From Aeromonas schubertii (GTDB taxonomy: Bacteria; Pseudomonadota; Gammaproteobacteria; Enterobacterales; Aeromonadaceae), in NCBI RefSeq assembly GCF_000820105.1, contig NZ_CDDB01000080.1:1-64000 (forward strand): a stretch of DNA of 64,000 nucleotides. The letters are read 5' to 3'. The position numbers and the translations under genes are program-made. The notes beneath the pieces were generated by a model. It was not told the origin of the DNA and searched no databases. It worked only from the letters and a program-made list of their open reading frames with translations. This document shows positions 54,093 to 63,492 of the stretch, one piece after another. The first letter of the stretch is position 1. Every line of letters starts with the position of its first letter.

Positions 54093-54689
54093 CTATTGGG
54101 GCTCTTTTGTGTTTCGGAAATGTTGTGGGGCCAGCTGACTGGCCAGTTGTCGGATGATGGCGGCCGTGGCTCCCCAGATGAGTTCCTCTTGCCAGGGGAT
54201 AAACCAGATGGTGTGACGCTCACCGCGCCGCTCGACCGCCCATCCCTGATGGTGGGCGGGGGTCAACAGAAAGGCGAGGGGCACCTCGAAGGCGCGCTCC
54301 ACCTCGTGAGGATTGGGGGTGGCCACATAGTCGGGGCTCAGCAGGGCGACCACGGGTTGTACCCAGAAGCGCGACACCGTTGGCATCGGGGGCAGGTGGC
54401 CGAGCACCGTCAGGTGTGAGGGGGGGATGCCGAGCTCTTCCCGGGTTTCGCGAAGGGCCGTGGCGATGAGGCTCGCATCTTCCGGATCGCGCCGCCCGCC
54501 GGGAAAACTCACCTGGCCCGCGTGGTGGCGCAGGTGGCGGGCGCGGCGGGTAAGCAGCAGCTGCCATCCGCTCTCGCGCAGCACCAGGGGCAGCAGGACG
54601 GCGGCCTGATCCAGATCGGCCCGGTGGGCGGCGCCAGGCGCCGCAGGCCGGGTGAGCAGATAGCGGACGAGCAGCTCGTCGCGGGTCAT
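54093..54689 (-). CDS. nudL: NUDIX hydrolase, CoA pyrophosphatase NudL
   Basis: A 198-residue hydrolase. The Nudix box GGRRDPEDASLIATALRETREELGI is intact, preceded by RRARHLRHHAGQVSFPGG, the CoA-pyrophosphatase (UPF0035) motif seen in E. coli YeaB. Its start overlaps the pabB stop by four bases (ATGA). The pabB-nudL order is the same as in E. coli. Confidence 0.93.
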   Translation of the reverse strand: MTRDELLVRYLLTRPAAPGAAHRADLDQAAVLLPLVLRESGWQLLLTRRARHLRHHAGQVSFPGGRRDPEDASLIATALRETREELGIPPSHLTVLGHLPPMPTVSRFWVQPVVALLSPDYVATPNPHEVERAFEVPLAFLLTPAHHQGWAVERRGERHTIWFIPWQEELIWGATAAIIRQLASQLAPQHFRNTKEPQ

Positions 54690-56053
54690 GGTGACTCCAG
54701 CAGGGGAAGGATGCGCGAGAGTTTGTCGAAGGTCTCCTGATATTCGCTATGGACCTGGGAGTCGGCCACTATGCCGCCGCCGGCCCAGCAATAGAGGTGA
54801 CCGGCTTCGGCGATCAGGGTGCGGATCGTGATGCTGGTATCCATCTGGCCATGCTGGCTGATATAGCCGATGCTGCCGCAGTAAGCGTAGCGGCGCACCG
54901 GCTCGAGCTCCTCGATGATCCCCATGGCGCGGATCTTGGGGGCGCCGGTGATGGAGCCGCCCGGGAAGCAGGCACGCAGCAGATCCACCGCCGTGTAGCC
55001 TGCGGCCAGCTCACCGCGCACCGTGGAGACCAGGTGATGGACCGCCGGAAAGCTCTCGATGGCAAACAGATGGGGGACGTTCACCGTGCCCGGCGTGCAG
55101 ACCCGGCCGATGTCGTTGCGCAGCAAGTCCACGATCATCAGGTTCTCGGCCCTGTCCTTGGGGGCCTGGGAGAGCTCGATGGCGGCAGCGGCGTCGCGCT
55201 CGGGATCCGGATGGCGTGCCCGGGTTCCCTTGATGGGCTTGGTCTCGACTGTTCGCCCTGCAAGGCGCAAGAAGCGCTCCGGCGACAGGCTCAAGATGGC
55301 GGCGCCGGGCAGCCTGATAAAGGCAGAGAAGGGAGCCCGGTTCCCCTGACACAGGCGCAGATAGGCTTGCCACTCATCCCCCCGATAGCCGGCACAGAAG
55401 CGCTGGGTCAGGTTGATCTGATAGCAGTCCCCGGCGCTCAGATAGGCCTGGATGGCGTCAAATTTTTCACCGTACTCCTGGCGGCTCATGTTGCTGGCCC
55501 AGGGCGAGGTCAGGGCGAAGGGGGCGGGGGGCGGTTCGTGGTGGCCCAGCAGCCAGTCGTGGCGGGCCTGCCATTGCGCCTTGTCGCCTTGTACCACGAG
55601 TTGGGTGATGCCAATCTCATGGTCACGGATGAGGGCCCAGTCGTAGATCCCCACCGCCATATCGGGCAGGCGCAGATCGGCCTTGGCCTGGTTTGGCAGA
55701 CGCTCGAAGCGGCGCCCCAGGTCGTAGCCAAACAGCCCCAGGGCTCCGCCGGTAAACGGCAGAGGTATCGTCTCTACCTGTTGGGGGCCGAGCAGTTGCG
55801 CCTGCCACTGGGCCAGCAGGGCGAGGGGATCATCGGTGCTGTGATGGGTCTCTCCACCCTGGCGGATATGAGTGGAGGCTCCCCGGGTCTCCAGAGTGGC
55901 CAGCGGATCGGCCACCAGGATGTCAAAGCGGTTGTCCTCGCCGGGCTCTCCGGCCGAGTCGAGCAGCATGGCCCAAGGCTCACCGGCGAGGCGGCTGAAG
56001 AAGGTGCGCAGGTTGGCGGCAGGGAAGGGGGCTATGTATCGATGCGTCGTCAT
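54686..56053 (-). CDS. pabB: Aminodeoxychorismate synthase component I
   Basis: Forms 4-amino-4-deoxychorismate for folate synthesis, with PabA supplying ammonia. The 455-residue product has the chorismate-binding core: PIKGTRARHPDPERD (the catalytic Lys that marks PabB), GSITGAPKIRAM and CWAGGGIVADSQVHSEYQET. The PIKGT motif separates it from TrpE, which has PIAGT. It is coupled to nudL. Confidence 0.95.
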   Translation of the reverse strand: MTTHRYIAPFPAANLRTFFSRLAGEPWAMLLDSAGEPGEDNRFDILVADPLATLETRGASTHIRQGGETHHSTDDPLALLAQWQAQLLGPQQVETIPLPFTGGALGLFGYDLGRRFERLPNQAKADLRLPDMAVGIYDWALIRDHEIGITQLVVQGDKAQWQARHDWLLGHHEPPPAPFALTSPWASNMSRQEYGEKFDAIQAYLSAGDCYQINLTQRFCAGYRGDEWQAYLRLCQGNRAPFSAFIRLPGAAILSLSPERFLRLAGRTVETKPIKGTRARHPDPERDAAAAIELSQAPKDRAENLMIVDLLRNDIGRVCTPGTVNVPHLFAIESFPAVHHLVSTVRGELAAGYTAVDLLRACFPGGSITGAPKIRAMGIIEELEPVRRYAYCGSIGYISQHGQMDTSITIRTLIAEAGHLYCWAGGGIVADSQVHSEYQETFDKLSRILPLLESP

Positions 56054-56257
56054 GTTTTTTAAGGCGTTAAACCGGCAAACGGCAGTTTTGCGACCTGATC
56101 CCTAGTCGTTTCGGTGCTCGGGAGCGTATCATAGCCCGGCAAAATGGAGCAAAGTCGCCGCGGGAAGCGGTCAGCTAGCAGTTCAGTCCGATCGCGGCAT
56201 CGTCATGGCACCCTTGCCAGGATATTCAGCACGTTAGGCAAGGCCAGTGAGGCAATT

Positions 56258-57784
56258 ATGAGCATCATAAAAAAACAGGATTTTATCGATTCCATCGCAG
56301 ATGCCCTGCAATACATCTCCTATTACCATCCCCTCGATTTCGTTCAGGCTGCCAAGGCGGCCTATGACAGAGAGCTGAATCTGGCCGCCAAGGATGCCCT
56401 GGCCCAGATCCTGATCAACTCTCGCATGTCTGCCGAAGGCCACCGCCCCCTTTGCCAGGACACCGGCATCGTCACCTGCTTCGTGAAGATCGGCATGCAG
56501 GTGCAGTGGGATAGCGACATGACGGTGCAGGAGATGGTGGACGAAGGCACCCGCCGCGCCTACACCAACCCGGATAACCCCCTGCGCGCCTCTGTGCTGG
56601 CCGATCCCGCCGGCAGCCGCAAGAACACCAAAGACAATGCGCCGGCCGTGGTCCACATCGAGATGGTACAGGGTGACAAGGTCGAGGTGAGCATCGCCGC
56701 CAAGGGCGGTGGCTCCGAGAACAAGTCCAAGATGGTGATGCTCAACCCCTCCGACGACATCGTCGAGTGGGTGCTCAAGACAGTGCCGACCATGGGGGCC
56801 GGCTGGTGCCCGCCCGGCATGCTGGGTATCGGCATCGGCGGCACCGCCGAGAAGGCGGCCGTGCTGGCCAAAGAGGCCCTGATGGAGCATATCGACATTC
56901 AGGAGCTGATCGCCCGCGGCCCCGTCACCACTGAAGAGAAGCTGCGCGTCGAGCTCTATGACAAGGTCAACAAGCTCGGCATCGGTGCCCAGGGCCTCGG
57001 TGGCCTTACGACCGTGCTGGATGTGAAGGTCAAATCCGCGCCGACTCACGCCGCCTCCAAGCCGGTGGTGATGATCCCCAACTGTGCGGCTACCCGTCAT
57101 GTCCATTTTGAACTCGACGGTAGCGGCCCGGCCGAGCTGACCCCGCCCAAGCTCGAAGACTGGCCCGAGATCACCCGCGAGGCGGGGGGCAACGTGCGCC
57201 GGGTCAACGTCGATGGCATCACCAAGGCCGAGCTCGCCAGCTGGAAGAGCGGTGACACCGTGCTGCTGTCGGGCAAGATCCTCACCGGTCGTGACGCCGC
57301 CCACAAGCGTATCGCCGACATGTTGGCGCGCGGTGAAGGGCTGCCGGAAGGGGTCGACTTCACCAACCGCTTCATCTACTACGTGGGGCCGGTCGATGCG
57401 GTGCGTGACGAAGTGGTCGGCCCCGCCGGCCCCACGACCTCCACCCGGATGGACAAGTTTAGCGACATGATGTTGGGCCAGACCGGCCTCATCGGCATGA
57501 TCGGCAAGTCCGAGCGCGGTCCGAAAACCGTGCAGTGCATCAAGGAGCACCAGGCCGTCTACCTGATGGCCGTGGGGGGCGCCGCCTATCTGGTGGCCAA
57601 GGCCATCAAGAAGGCCCGCGTGGTCGCCTTTGCCGATCTGGGCATGGAGGCCATCTACGAGTTTGAGGTGGAAGATATGCCGGTGACCGTGGCGGTCGAC
57701 TCGCAAGGCAACAACATCCACGAGACTGGCCCGGCCTTCTGGTCGGCCAAGATTGCCGAGCTCGACGGCAAGCTCTCCTCCTGA
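56258..57784 (+). CDS. Class I (4Fe-4S) fumarate hydratase
   Basis: Interconverts fumarate and malate. The 508-residue product has cluster cysteines at C66 (CQDTG), C184 (GAGWCPPGM) and C276 (PNCAATRH), spaced as in E. coli FumA. It is about 40 residues shorter than FumA/FumB at the N-terminus. The ATG at 56258 has GAGG upstream. FumA or FumB identity cannot be set, so no symbol is given. Confidence 0.95.
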   Translation: MSIIKKQDFIDSIADALQYISYYHPLDFVQAAKAAYDRELNLAAKDALAQILINSRMSAEGHRPLCQDTGIVTCFVKIGMQVQWDSDMTVQEMVDEGTRRAYTNPDNPLRASVLADPAGSRKNTKDNAPAVVHIEMVQGDKVEVSIAAKGGGSENKSKMVMLNPSDDIVEWVLKTVPTMGAGWCPPGMLGIGIGGTAEKAAVLAKEALMEHIDIQELIARGPVTTEEKLRVELYDKVNKLGIGAQGLGGLTTVLDVKVKSAPTHAASKPVVMIPNCAATRHVHFELDGSGPAELTPPKLEDWPEITREAGGNVRRVNVDGITKAELASWKSGDTVLLSGKILTGRDAAHKRIADMLARGEGLPEGVDFTNRFIYYVGPVDAVRDEVVGPAGPTTSTRMDKFSDMMLGQTGLIGMIGKSERGPKTVQCIKEHQAVYLMAVGGAAYLVAKAIKKARVVAFADLGMEAIYEFEVEDMPVTVAVDSQGNNIHETGPAFWSAKIAELDGKLSS

Positions 57785-57807
57785 TAGCCCGGGGCGGGAT
57801 CAGAAGC

Positions 57808-57840
57808 AAAAAGGCGCATCCGAAAGGATGCGCCTTTTTA
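57808..57840. terminator. Bidirectional terminator between the fumarase and MCP genes
   Basis: AAAAAGGCGCATCC and GGATGCGCCTTTTT form a 14-bp stem around GAAA. Confidence 0.93.
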
Positions 57841-57851
57841 TCGCGGCGAGA

Positions 57852-59447
57852 TCACCAGCGGTAGGTGTTGAGCAGGGACTCGAGGCGGTTGGAGAGGGTC
57901 ACCAGCTCGGCGCAGGCCATGTTGGCGGCGCGGGCCTGGGAGAGTGTCTCATGGGCCACGTCGCGGATGCCGTTGACCGAGAGGCTTACGTCGTGGCAGA
58001 CCCGGCTCTGCTCCGACGCTGCCTGCACCATCTGGCCATTAAGGGTGTTGATGGTGGCGATGCGCTCTATGATGGTCTGCATGGCATCCAGGGTCTCCCG
58101 GGTCCGGATGATGCTCTCTTCGGCCTTGTGTTCGGCATCGCCAATGACGCCGACGGCGCTCTGAGCCTCCTCCTGCAGCGCCTTGATCATCTGGGCAATG
58201 TCCTCGCTGGCGGCGCGGCTGCGACTCGACAGCGCCCGCACCTCGTCGGCCACCACCGCAAAGCCGCGACCCTGCTCACCGGCTCTTGCGGCTTCAATGG
58301 CCGCATTGAGAGCCAGCAGGTTGGTCTGATCGGCGATCCCCTTGATCACCTCCAGCACCCCGTCCACCGCCAGGCAGCGCTCGTCCAGAGCCTGGATCAC
58401 CCGATCGACCCGGCTGATCTCGGCCGACATCTCACCCATGCTGCCGATAGAGGCTTGGGCGAGGCGGCTCGCCTGAGCGGCGTCCCTGTCGGTGAGGGCC
58501 GAGAGCTCGGCACTGCGTTCGCTGTGCTGGCGCACCTCGCTGGAGCTGGCATCGAGCTCGGTCACTGCGGTGGCCACCTGATCGGTCTGATCGTTTTGGC
58601 TGTTGGCGTGCTGCTCTGTGCTGGCGGCGACGCCGCGGATCTTCTCTGATTCGCTCAGGATCTGGCGGCTCGCCGTTTCCACCTCTTGCAGGCTGCTCTT
58701 GAACCCTTGCACCATCTCGTCCACCGCCCGGGTCATGGCACCGAGCTCATCCTTGCCGGCCCGGGGCAGAGGCAGGGAGAGATCCCGGCTGGCGGCGATA
58801 TGGGTAACGGTACCCTGCAGCGCCTTGATGGGACGTTTGATATAGCGTTGTAGTACCCAGGCGAGCACCGCAAAGCCGAGGCCAAATACCAGGGTCATGG
58901 CACCGACGAGAAGCCAGTTGTTGTGCCTGATCTCGGCAAAGGTGTGGCCGAGATCATAGGTGATGCGTACCGCCCCCATCACGGTTCCCTCAGGCACCTG
59001 GTGGCAGGTCGTGCACTGGGTGCCGCGGTACTCCTTGTAGGCCTTGAAGGGTTTGATCAGGGTGAGTCGCTCACCCTCGACCGCCAGGATCTCTTCCCCT
59101 TGTTCGATGGCCCTCTTGTCCCACTCGTCCACCACCTTCTGATCGGCAAAACCGGGGCCGAAGATGGCGCTGACCGCGGGGGCGCGCACCAGACGGGCCT
59201 CGACCACACCCGGCTCGCTTTTGAGCTTGGTCTGGACCATCTGTCGGTTGCCGATGGTGCCTGTCATCATCAGCACATTGAGCTGATCCATATAGGTGTT
59301 GGCAGCGCTGTCGATCTTCTCGGTGACCAGCTTGAGGGAGAGATCGCGCTGCAGCCAGGCCGAGAGTTCGTAGGAGAGAAAAAAGGTTGAGCCTATGACC
59401 AGAGAGAGGGGGAGAAAGATCTTCTGGTTTAGCGAGAGATTACGCAT
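57852..59447 (-). CDS. Methyl-accepting chemotaxis protein with a c-type haem motif
   Basis: A 531-residue chemoreceptor. Helix 1 is near residues 9-30, the periplasmic domain runs to about 174, helix 2 is [25 protein letters not shown], then HAMP and a full signalling domain with the hairpin [36 protein letters not shown]. The periplasmic part contains CTTCH at residues 145-149, a covalent c-haem site, just before the second helix. This suggests redox, NO or oxygen sensing. Starts at 59477 and 59480 are also possible; none has a strong ribosome site. Confidence 0.9.
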   Translation of the reverse strand: MRNLSLNQKIFLPLSLVIGSTFFLSYELSAWLQRDLSLKLVTEKIDSAANTYMDQLNVLMMTGTIGNRQMVQTKLKSEPGVVEARLVRAPAVSAIFGPGFADQKVVDEWDKRAIEQGEEILAVEGERLTLIKPFKAYKEYRGTQCTTCHQVPEGTVMGAVRITYDLGHTFAEIRHNNWLLVGAMTLVFGLGFAVLAWVLQRYIKRPIKALQGTVTHIAASRDLSLPLPRAGKDELGAMTRAVDEMVQGFKSSLQEVETASRQILSESEKIRGVAASTEQHANSQNDQTDQVATAVTELDASSSEVRQHSERSAELSALTDRDAAQASRLAQASIGSMGEMSAEISRVDRVIQALDERCLAVDGVLEVIKGIADQTNLLALNAAIEAARAGEQGRGFAVVADEVRALSSRSRAASEDIAQMIKALQEEAQSAVGVIGDAEHKAEESIIRTRETLDAMQTIIERIATINTLNGQMVQAASEQSRVCHDVSLSVNGIRDVAHETLSQARAANMACAELVTLSNRLESLLNTYRW

Positions 59448-59620
59448 GGTTTGGCGTCCATGTTCATGAGTCGTCATCATTTGCCGCCATGACGAGGTGG
59501 CAACATCAGGGGTACATCCTTATCGGCGCAGTTTATCAATAACTTAACCTGATGGGTGTCAAAGGGCTCGGTTATTGGGCGCCAGCGCACAGAGTTGATC
59601 CAGCGCAATCGCATGAAAGT

Positions 59621-59639
59621 GATAATCAATATCATTAAT
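59621..59639 (+). promoter_or_regulatory. Fur box upstream of hutW
   Basis: GATAATCAATATCATTAAT matches the 19-bp Fur consensus at 14 positions and lies 32 bases ahead of hutW. Iron-repressed expression is expected. Confidence 0.75.
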
Positions 59640-59671
59640 GGATTGCGTGATCACAAAGAAGCAGAAAATCC

Positions 59672-60997
59672 ATGATCTTTACCCCCACCATGACCGGGAT
59701 GGCGACCCCATCCCCTCTCCAGTTTGCCTTTGTCGCCAAGCACACTCCCCATGCGGGCAGAAGAGGCGCTCCCCTTGCCCTTGATGAACCGCAGTGGCAA
59801 GAGCGTTGGCAGCAAGCCTCGACGGCGGCCCGGCGTGCCCTTTACCTCCATATCCCGTTTTGCCGCAAGCGCTGCAGCTTCTGCAACTTCTTCGAAAATG
59901 GCGCCAATCCGGCGCGCATGGAGGCCTATGTCACCGCCCTGTGCGGGGAGATCAAGCGCCGTGCCGACACCCCCTTCGCCCAGAGTCGCCCGTTTGGCGC
60001 CGTTTATCTGGGGGGAGGCACCCCGACCGACATGACGGCCGATCAAATAGGACGGCTGCTCGAGGTAGTGCGCCGCTTTCCGCTTGCCCCCGATGCCGAG
60101 GTGACGCTGGAGGGGCGCCTCAACGGCTTTGACGATGAGAAGTGGCAAGCGGCCCTGGAGGGAGGGGTTAACCGCTTCTCGTTTGGGGTGCAGAGCTTTG
60201 ACAGCCGGGTGCGTCTGGCCGCCGGCCGCCTCGATGAGCGCGAGGCGCTGCTCGCACGGCTGCAAACCCTGAGTGAACGAGACAGTGCCGTGGTGGTGGC
60301 CGACCTTATCTTCGGCCTGCCCTGGCAGAGCCACGCCAGTTGGGCGCAGGATCTGGACGATCTCTTGGCCAGCCGGGTTCACGGGGTGGATCTCTACCAG
60401 CTCATCGGTCTGCCCGGTAACAACCTCGAGCGCTTCAACGCCTCGGGGCGCCAACCCGAGGGGCTGCCCAGTGCCGAGCGTGCCCTCATGTATCGCTGTG
60501 GTGCCGAGCGCCTCGAGGAGGCCGGTTGGGAGCGCCTCTCCTGCTGTCACTGGCGACGCGACGGGCGTGAGCGCAGCCGCTACAACCGGCTGGCCAAGTC
60601 GGGGGCCGAGATCCTCCCCTTCGGCGCAGGGGCCGGGGGGGTATTTCAAGGCATGAGGGTGATGAACGGGCGAGATCTGAACGCGTGGCACCAGGCGCTC
60701 TCGGCCGGCGTGCCGGTGCCTGCCATGATGATGGGGCAAGGGCCGAATGATGCCTGGCTGGGGCGGGTGAGCGGCGCCCTGGATCAGGGCTTGTTACCCT
60801 GGACCATCTTGCCCGAGCCGTGGAGGGCGCCCCTTGCCACCCTGTTTATACGCTGGCAGGAGCACGGTTTGGCCAGGGTGGGGGAGGAAGGGGTGAGCCT
60901 CACCCTGGCCGGGCGTTTCTGGACCGTTAACCTGCAGGCCGGGTTACTCGAGTTCCTCGACGCGAACCCTGAGGCCGCCTTCGGCGAGGCGGGCTGA
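59672..60997 (+). CDS. hutW: Radical SAM haem-utilisation protein HutW/ChuW
   Basis: A HemW-like radical SAM protein of 441 residues. The cluster motif CRKRCSFC gives ligands C64, C68 and C71, followed by GGGTPTDM. The family opens the haem ring without oxygen to free iron. The Fur box supports this role over HemW. Starts at 59690 and 59699 in the same frame are alternatives; the ribosome site is weak. The usual partners hutX and hutZ are not next to it. Its 3' end overlaps convergent xseA by 54 bases. Confidence 0.88.
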   Translation: MIFTPTMTGMATPSPLQFAFVAKHTPHAGRRGAPLALDEPQWQERWQQASTAARRALYLHIPFCRKRCSFCNFFENGANPARMEAYVTALCGEIKRRADTPFAQSRPFGAVYLGGGTPTDMTADQIGRLLEVVRRFPLAPDAEVTLEGRLNGFDDEKWQAALEGGVNRFSFGVQSFDSRVRLAAGRLDEREALLARLQTLSERDSAVVVADLIFGLPWQSHASWAQDLDDLLASRVHGVDLYQLIGLPGNNLERFNASGRQPEGLPSAERALMYRCGAERLEEAGWERLSCCHWRRDGRERSRYNRLAKSGAEILPFGAGAGGVFQGMRVMNGRDLNAWHQALSAGVPVPAMMMGQGPNDAWLGRVSGALDQGLLPWTILPEPWRAPLATLFIRWQEHGLARVGEEGVSLTLAGRFWTVNLQAGLLEFLDANPEAAFGEAG

Positions 60998-62278
60998 CAG
61001 GCGTGCCCCCACCCGGGTATCGCGGGGGGTACGCACCACCTTGCCTTCCTCATCGCGCAAGATGGCGTAACCCCGACCCAGGGTGGCCAGAGGGCTCACC
61101 CCGTCTAGGCGTGCGGCCAGGGTCCCCATGCGGTGGCCGCGATCGCTCAGCAGACGCCCCATGGCGGCGGTGAGGCGCTCGCCGGCCAGTTGATGGCGGC
61201 GCCGTCCCTCCTCGAGACGCCGTGCCGGCGTGTGTCGCTCGAGGCGCTGGGCAAGCTGGGCCAGACGCCGCTCGCTGCCTTGCAGCTGGCGGCTCATCTG
61301 CCGCTCCAGGCGCAGGGCCAACTCATCGAGACGCTGGGACTGCTGCTCCAGAGTGCGCTGGGGATCCCTGTGCTCGAGGCGCTTGGCCAGCAAGGTGAGG
61401 TGGTGCCGGTTCCCCTGCAGCAGTTGCAAGGCGCTGCGGCGCAGCCGCAGATCGAGCGCCCCCAGGCGCTCGCGCAGCTGACCCTGATCCGGAGCCACCA
61501 GCTCGGCGGCCGCCGACGGGGTGGGGGCACGCAGATCGGCCACAAAGTCGCTGATGGTGACATCCACCTCATGACCGACCGCGCTCACCACCGGGATGGC
61601 GCTCTGTGCGATGGCCCGTGCCACCGCCTCTTCGTTGAAGCACCAGAGATCTTCGAGCGAGCCGCCGCCACGCCCCAGGATGATCACATCCACCTCGGCC
61701 CGTCGGTTGGCGGTGTAGAGGGCATGCACTATCTGGCCGATGGCGGCCTGACCCTGCACCTGAGTGGGGTAGATGATCACCGGCAGAGCAGGGGCGCGCC
61801 GGCGCAGCACGGTCAGCATATCGTGCAGGGCGGCGCCGGTGGCGGAGGTGATGATGCCGACCGCCCTCGGCTGGGCTGGCAGGGGGCGCTTGCGCCCGGC
61901 ATCGAACAGCCCCTCGATGGTGAGACGCTGCTTGAGCTCCTCGAAGCGCATGGCCAACACCCCGTCGCCGGCGGGTTGCATGCTCTCGATGATGAGCTGG
62001 TAGTCGCCGCGCGGCTCAAACAGGGAGACGCGGGCCTGTACCAGTACCTGCATGCCATCCCGTGGGCGCAGGGGCACCCGGCGGTTGTTCCCCTTGAACA
62101 TGGCGCAGCGCACCTGGGAGGAGAGATCCTTGAGGGAGAAGTACCAGTGGCCCGAGGCCGGCATGGCGAGGTTGGAGATCTCGCCATTGAGCCAGACGGT
62201 GCCAATTTCGTGCTCAAGCAGCATGCGCACGGCGCCGTTGAGCCGGGTGACGGTATAGACCTGGGATGGGTGGGTCAA
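60944..62278 (-). CDS. xseA: Exodeoxyribonuclease VII large subunit
   Basis: Large subunit of ExoVII, 444 residues. The OB-fold start ([30 protein letters not shown]) is followed by the catalytic region [39 protein letters not shown] and [27 protein letters not shown], and a long coiled coil rich in Arg, Leu and Gln. The start is TTG with AAGGGAC upstream; it fits the family. The coiled-coil and tail overlap the hutW end. Confidence 0.94.
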   Translation of the reverse strand: MTHPSQVYTVTRLNGAVRMLLEHEIGTVWLNGEISNLAMPASGHWYFSLKDLSSQVRCAMFKGNNRRVPLRPRDGMQVLVQARVSLFEPRGDYQLIIESMQPAGDGVLAMRFEELKQRLTIEGLFDAGRKRPLPAQPRAVGIITSATGAALHDMLTVLRRRAPALPVIIYPTQVQGQAAIGQIVHALYTANRRAEVDVIILGRGGGSLEDLWCFNEEAVARAIAQSAIPVVSAVGHEVDVTISDFVADLRAPTPSAAAELVAPDQGQLRERLGALDLRLRRSALQLLQGNRHHLTLLAKRLEHRDPQRTLEQQSQRLDELALRLERQMSRQLQGSERRLAQLAQRLERHTPARRLEEGRRRHQLAGERLTAAMGRLLSDRGHRMGTLAARLDGVSPLATLGRGYAILRDEEGKVVRTPRDTRVGARLSARLAEGGLRVRVEELE

Positions 62279-62690
62279 AACGGTCCCTTATGCCGGTAGC
62301 CGCCCGGAGGCGGGGAGAAACGTGGGGCCTATCTTATCCCAGAATCCTTCCTGTTAGGGAGGGTGTCAGAGAGGGCGTTAGATAGCCTATGAGCCACATG
62401 CCGGGTTCGATTGGCGCACTCTGGTGGTCGGCGGGCGCACTCGCAGGGCTCAAGGGGGAGCAGACGAGGGAGAAAAAATGCTGCCCCGAAGGGGACGATG
62501 GGGAGTGGAACTTAATGAATTAACCATTTACCCAAGCTGAGTTGGCGCTTTATTCTGATTTTTTATTCACCCTTGGTCCTATATTCCGAATAAGGGCACT
62601 TTGGGGTATCTTACCCCCACCCGCCGCGACTCACGTCGCTGTGGGGGCTGGCAGGACGCCGGTCGCCGCTATTTCAGGGAGCCTTTATTC
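62279..62690. other. Intergenic region upstream of the YitT-family gene
   Basis: About 410 bases without a firm gene. It contains a possible 20-codon ORF at 62478-62540 with GAGGGAG ahead of it, and a structured GC-rich leader at 62614-62647. No clear terminator is seen. Confidence 0.5.
62614..62647 (+). other. Two-part stem-loop in the leader of the YitT-family gene
   Basis: CCCCCAC (62614-62620) pairs with GTGGGGG (62641-62647). Inside it GCGAC and GTCGC form a second stem around TCAC. No T-run follows. It lies 44 bases ahead of the start codon. Confidence 0.45.
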
Positions 62691-63305
62691 ATGTCTGATA
62701 CCACCCTCACCAGCCGGGTGCCCCATACCCGTCTCGATGATCTCTATGCCCTTGCCCTTGGCATCATGTTTATCGCCATGGGACTCAATCTGCTCAAGTG
62801 GTCCGGGATGATCACAGGGGGGATTGCCGGTATCGCCCTGCTGCTCTCCCACTTTGTGGCGCTGCCTATTGGCGTGCTCTTCTTTCTGGTTAACGCCCCC
62901 TTCATGATCTTTTGTGCCTTCACCATGGGGCGCGACTTTACCCTCAAGACCCTGGCGGTGAACCTGCTGCTCTCGGCGGCCACCCAGTTGGTGCCCCATC
63001 TGTTGAGCGTCACCTACATCCACCCCCTGTTTGCCGCCCTGGTGGGGGGCTCTTTCCTCGGCATGGGGGTGCTCTCGCTGGCGCGCCACAACGCCTCGGT
63101 GGGCGGGGTCGGGGTGGTCACTCTCTGGTTGCAGCGGCGCTTTCACATCAATGCGGGAAAGAGCCAGATGGCACTTGATCTGCTGGTCTTTGCCCTCTCC
63201 CTGCTGACTCTGCCGCTCCCGCTGTTGCTCTGGTCAGCCTTGAGCGCCCTGGCCATGAACGCCATGTTGATGGTCTGGCACAAACCGGGCCGCTACCTGG
63301 GATAA
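62691..63305 (+). CDS. YitT-family membrane protein
   Basis: A 204-residue membrane protein with five helices. MITGGIAGIALLLSHFVALPIGVLFFLVNAPFMI is the conserved YitT motif, with GGSFLGMGVLSLARHNASVGGVGVVTLWLQRRF in the second half. The Gram-positive YitT C-terminal DUF2179 domain is absent. Function is unknown; transport is a guess. GGGAGCC precedes the ATG at 62691, inside a longer open frame. Confidence 0.82.
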   Translation: MSDTTLTSRVPHTRLDDLYALALGIMFIAMGLNLLKWSGMITGGIAGIALLLSHFVALPIGVLFFLVNAPFMIFCAFTMGRDFTLKTLAVNLLLSAATQLVPHLLSVTYIHPLFAALVGGSFLGMGVLSLARHNASVGGVGVVTLWLQRRFHINAGKSQMALDLLVFALSLLTLPLPLLLWSALSALAMNAMLMVWHKPGRYLG

Positions 63306-63391
63306 GCAAAAAGATCATTTCTCGGCAAACCGGGCCGGTTTTGGCCTGATATTGTTGATCTTTTGCCGTGTTGGAAGGCATAAACGGGATT

Positions 63392-63426
63392 TGTCGTAAA
63401 AAATTCAAATTTAATACTTTACGACA
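63392..63426. promoter_or_regulatory. 9-bp inverted repeat in the guaB upstream region
   Basis: TGTCGTAAA (63392-63400) and TTTACGACA (63418-63426) are perfect inverted repeats around a 17-base AT-only-but-two core. The core contains a -10-like TACTTT edge. It may be an operator for guaB. Confidence 0.5.
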
Positions 63427-63492
63427 GGCCGATTCATCGGTAGAATTCGCCGGCAATATTTTACACCCCCACACCACAGGTGAGATATTGCC

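Noticed and set aside
62478-62540. 20-codon ORF (MLPRRGRWGVELNELTIYPS) with GAGGGAG upstream, ahead of the YitT-family gene
   Set aside because: The ribosome site is fair, but there is no clear promoter or leader-peptide logic and the length is within chance. Kept only as a note.
63327-63341. AAACCGG-G-CCGGTTT palindrome after the YitT-family gene as a PurR box
   Set aside because: It does not fit ACGCAAACGTTTGCGT. It may be a weak terminator, but the T-run is only four bases and is followed by GG.
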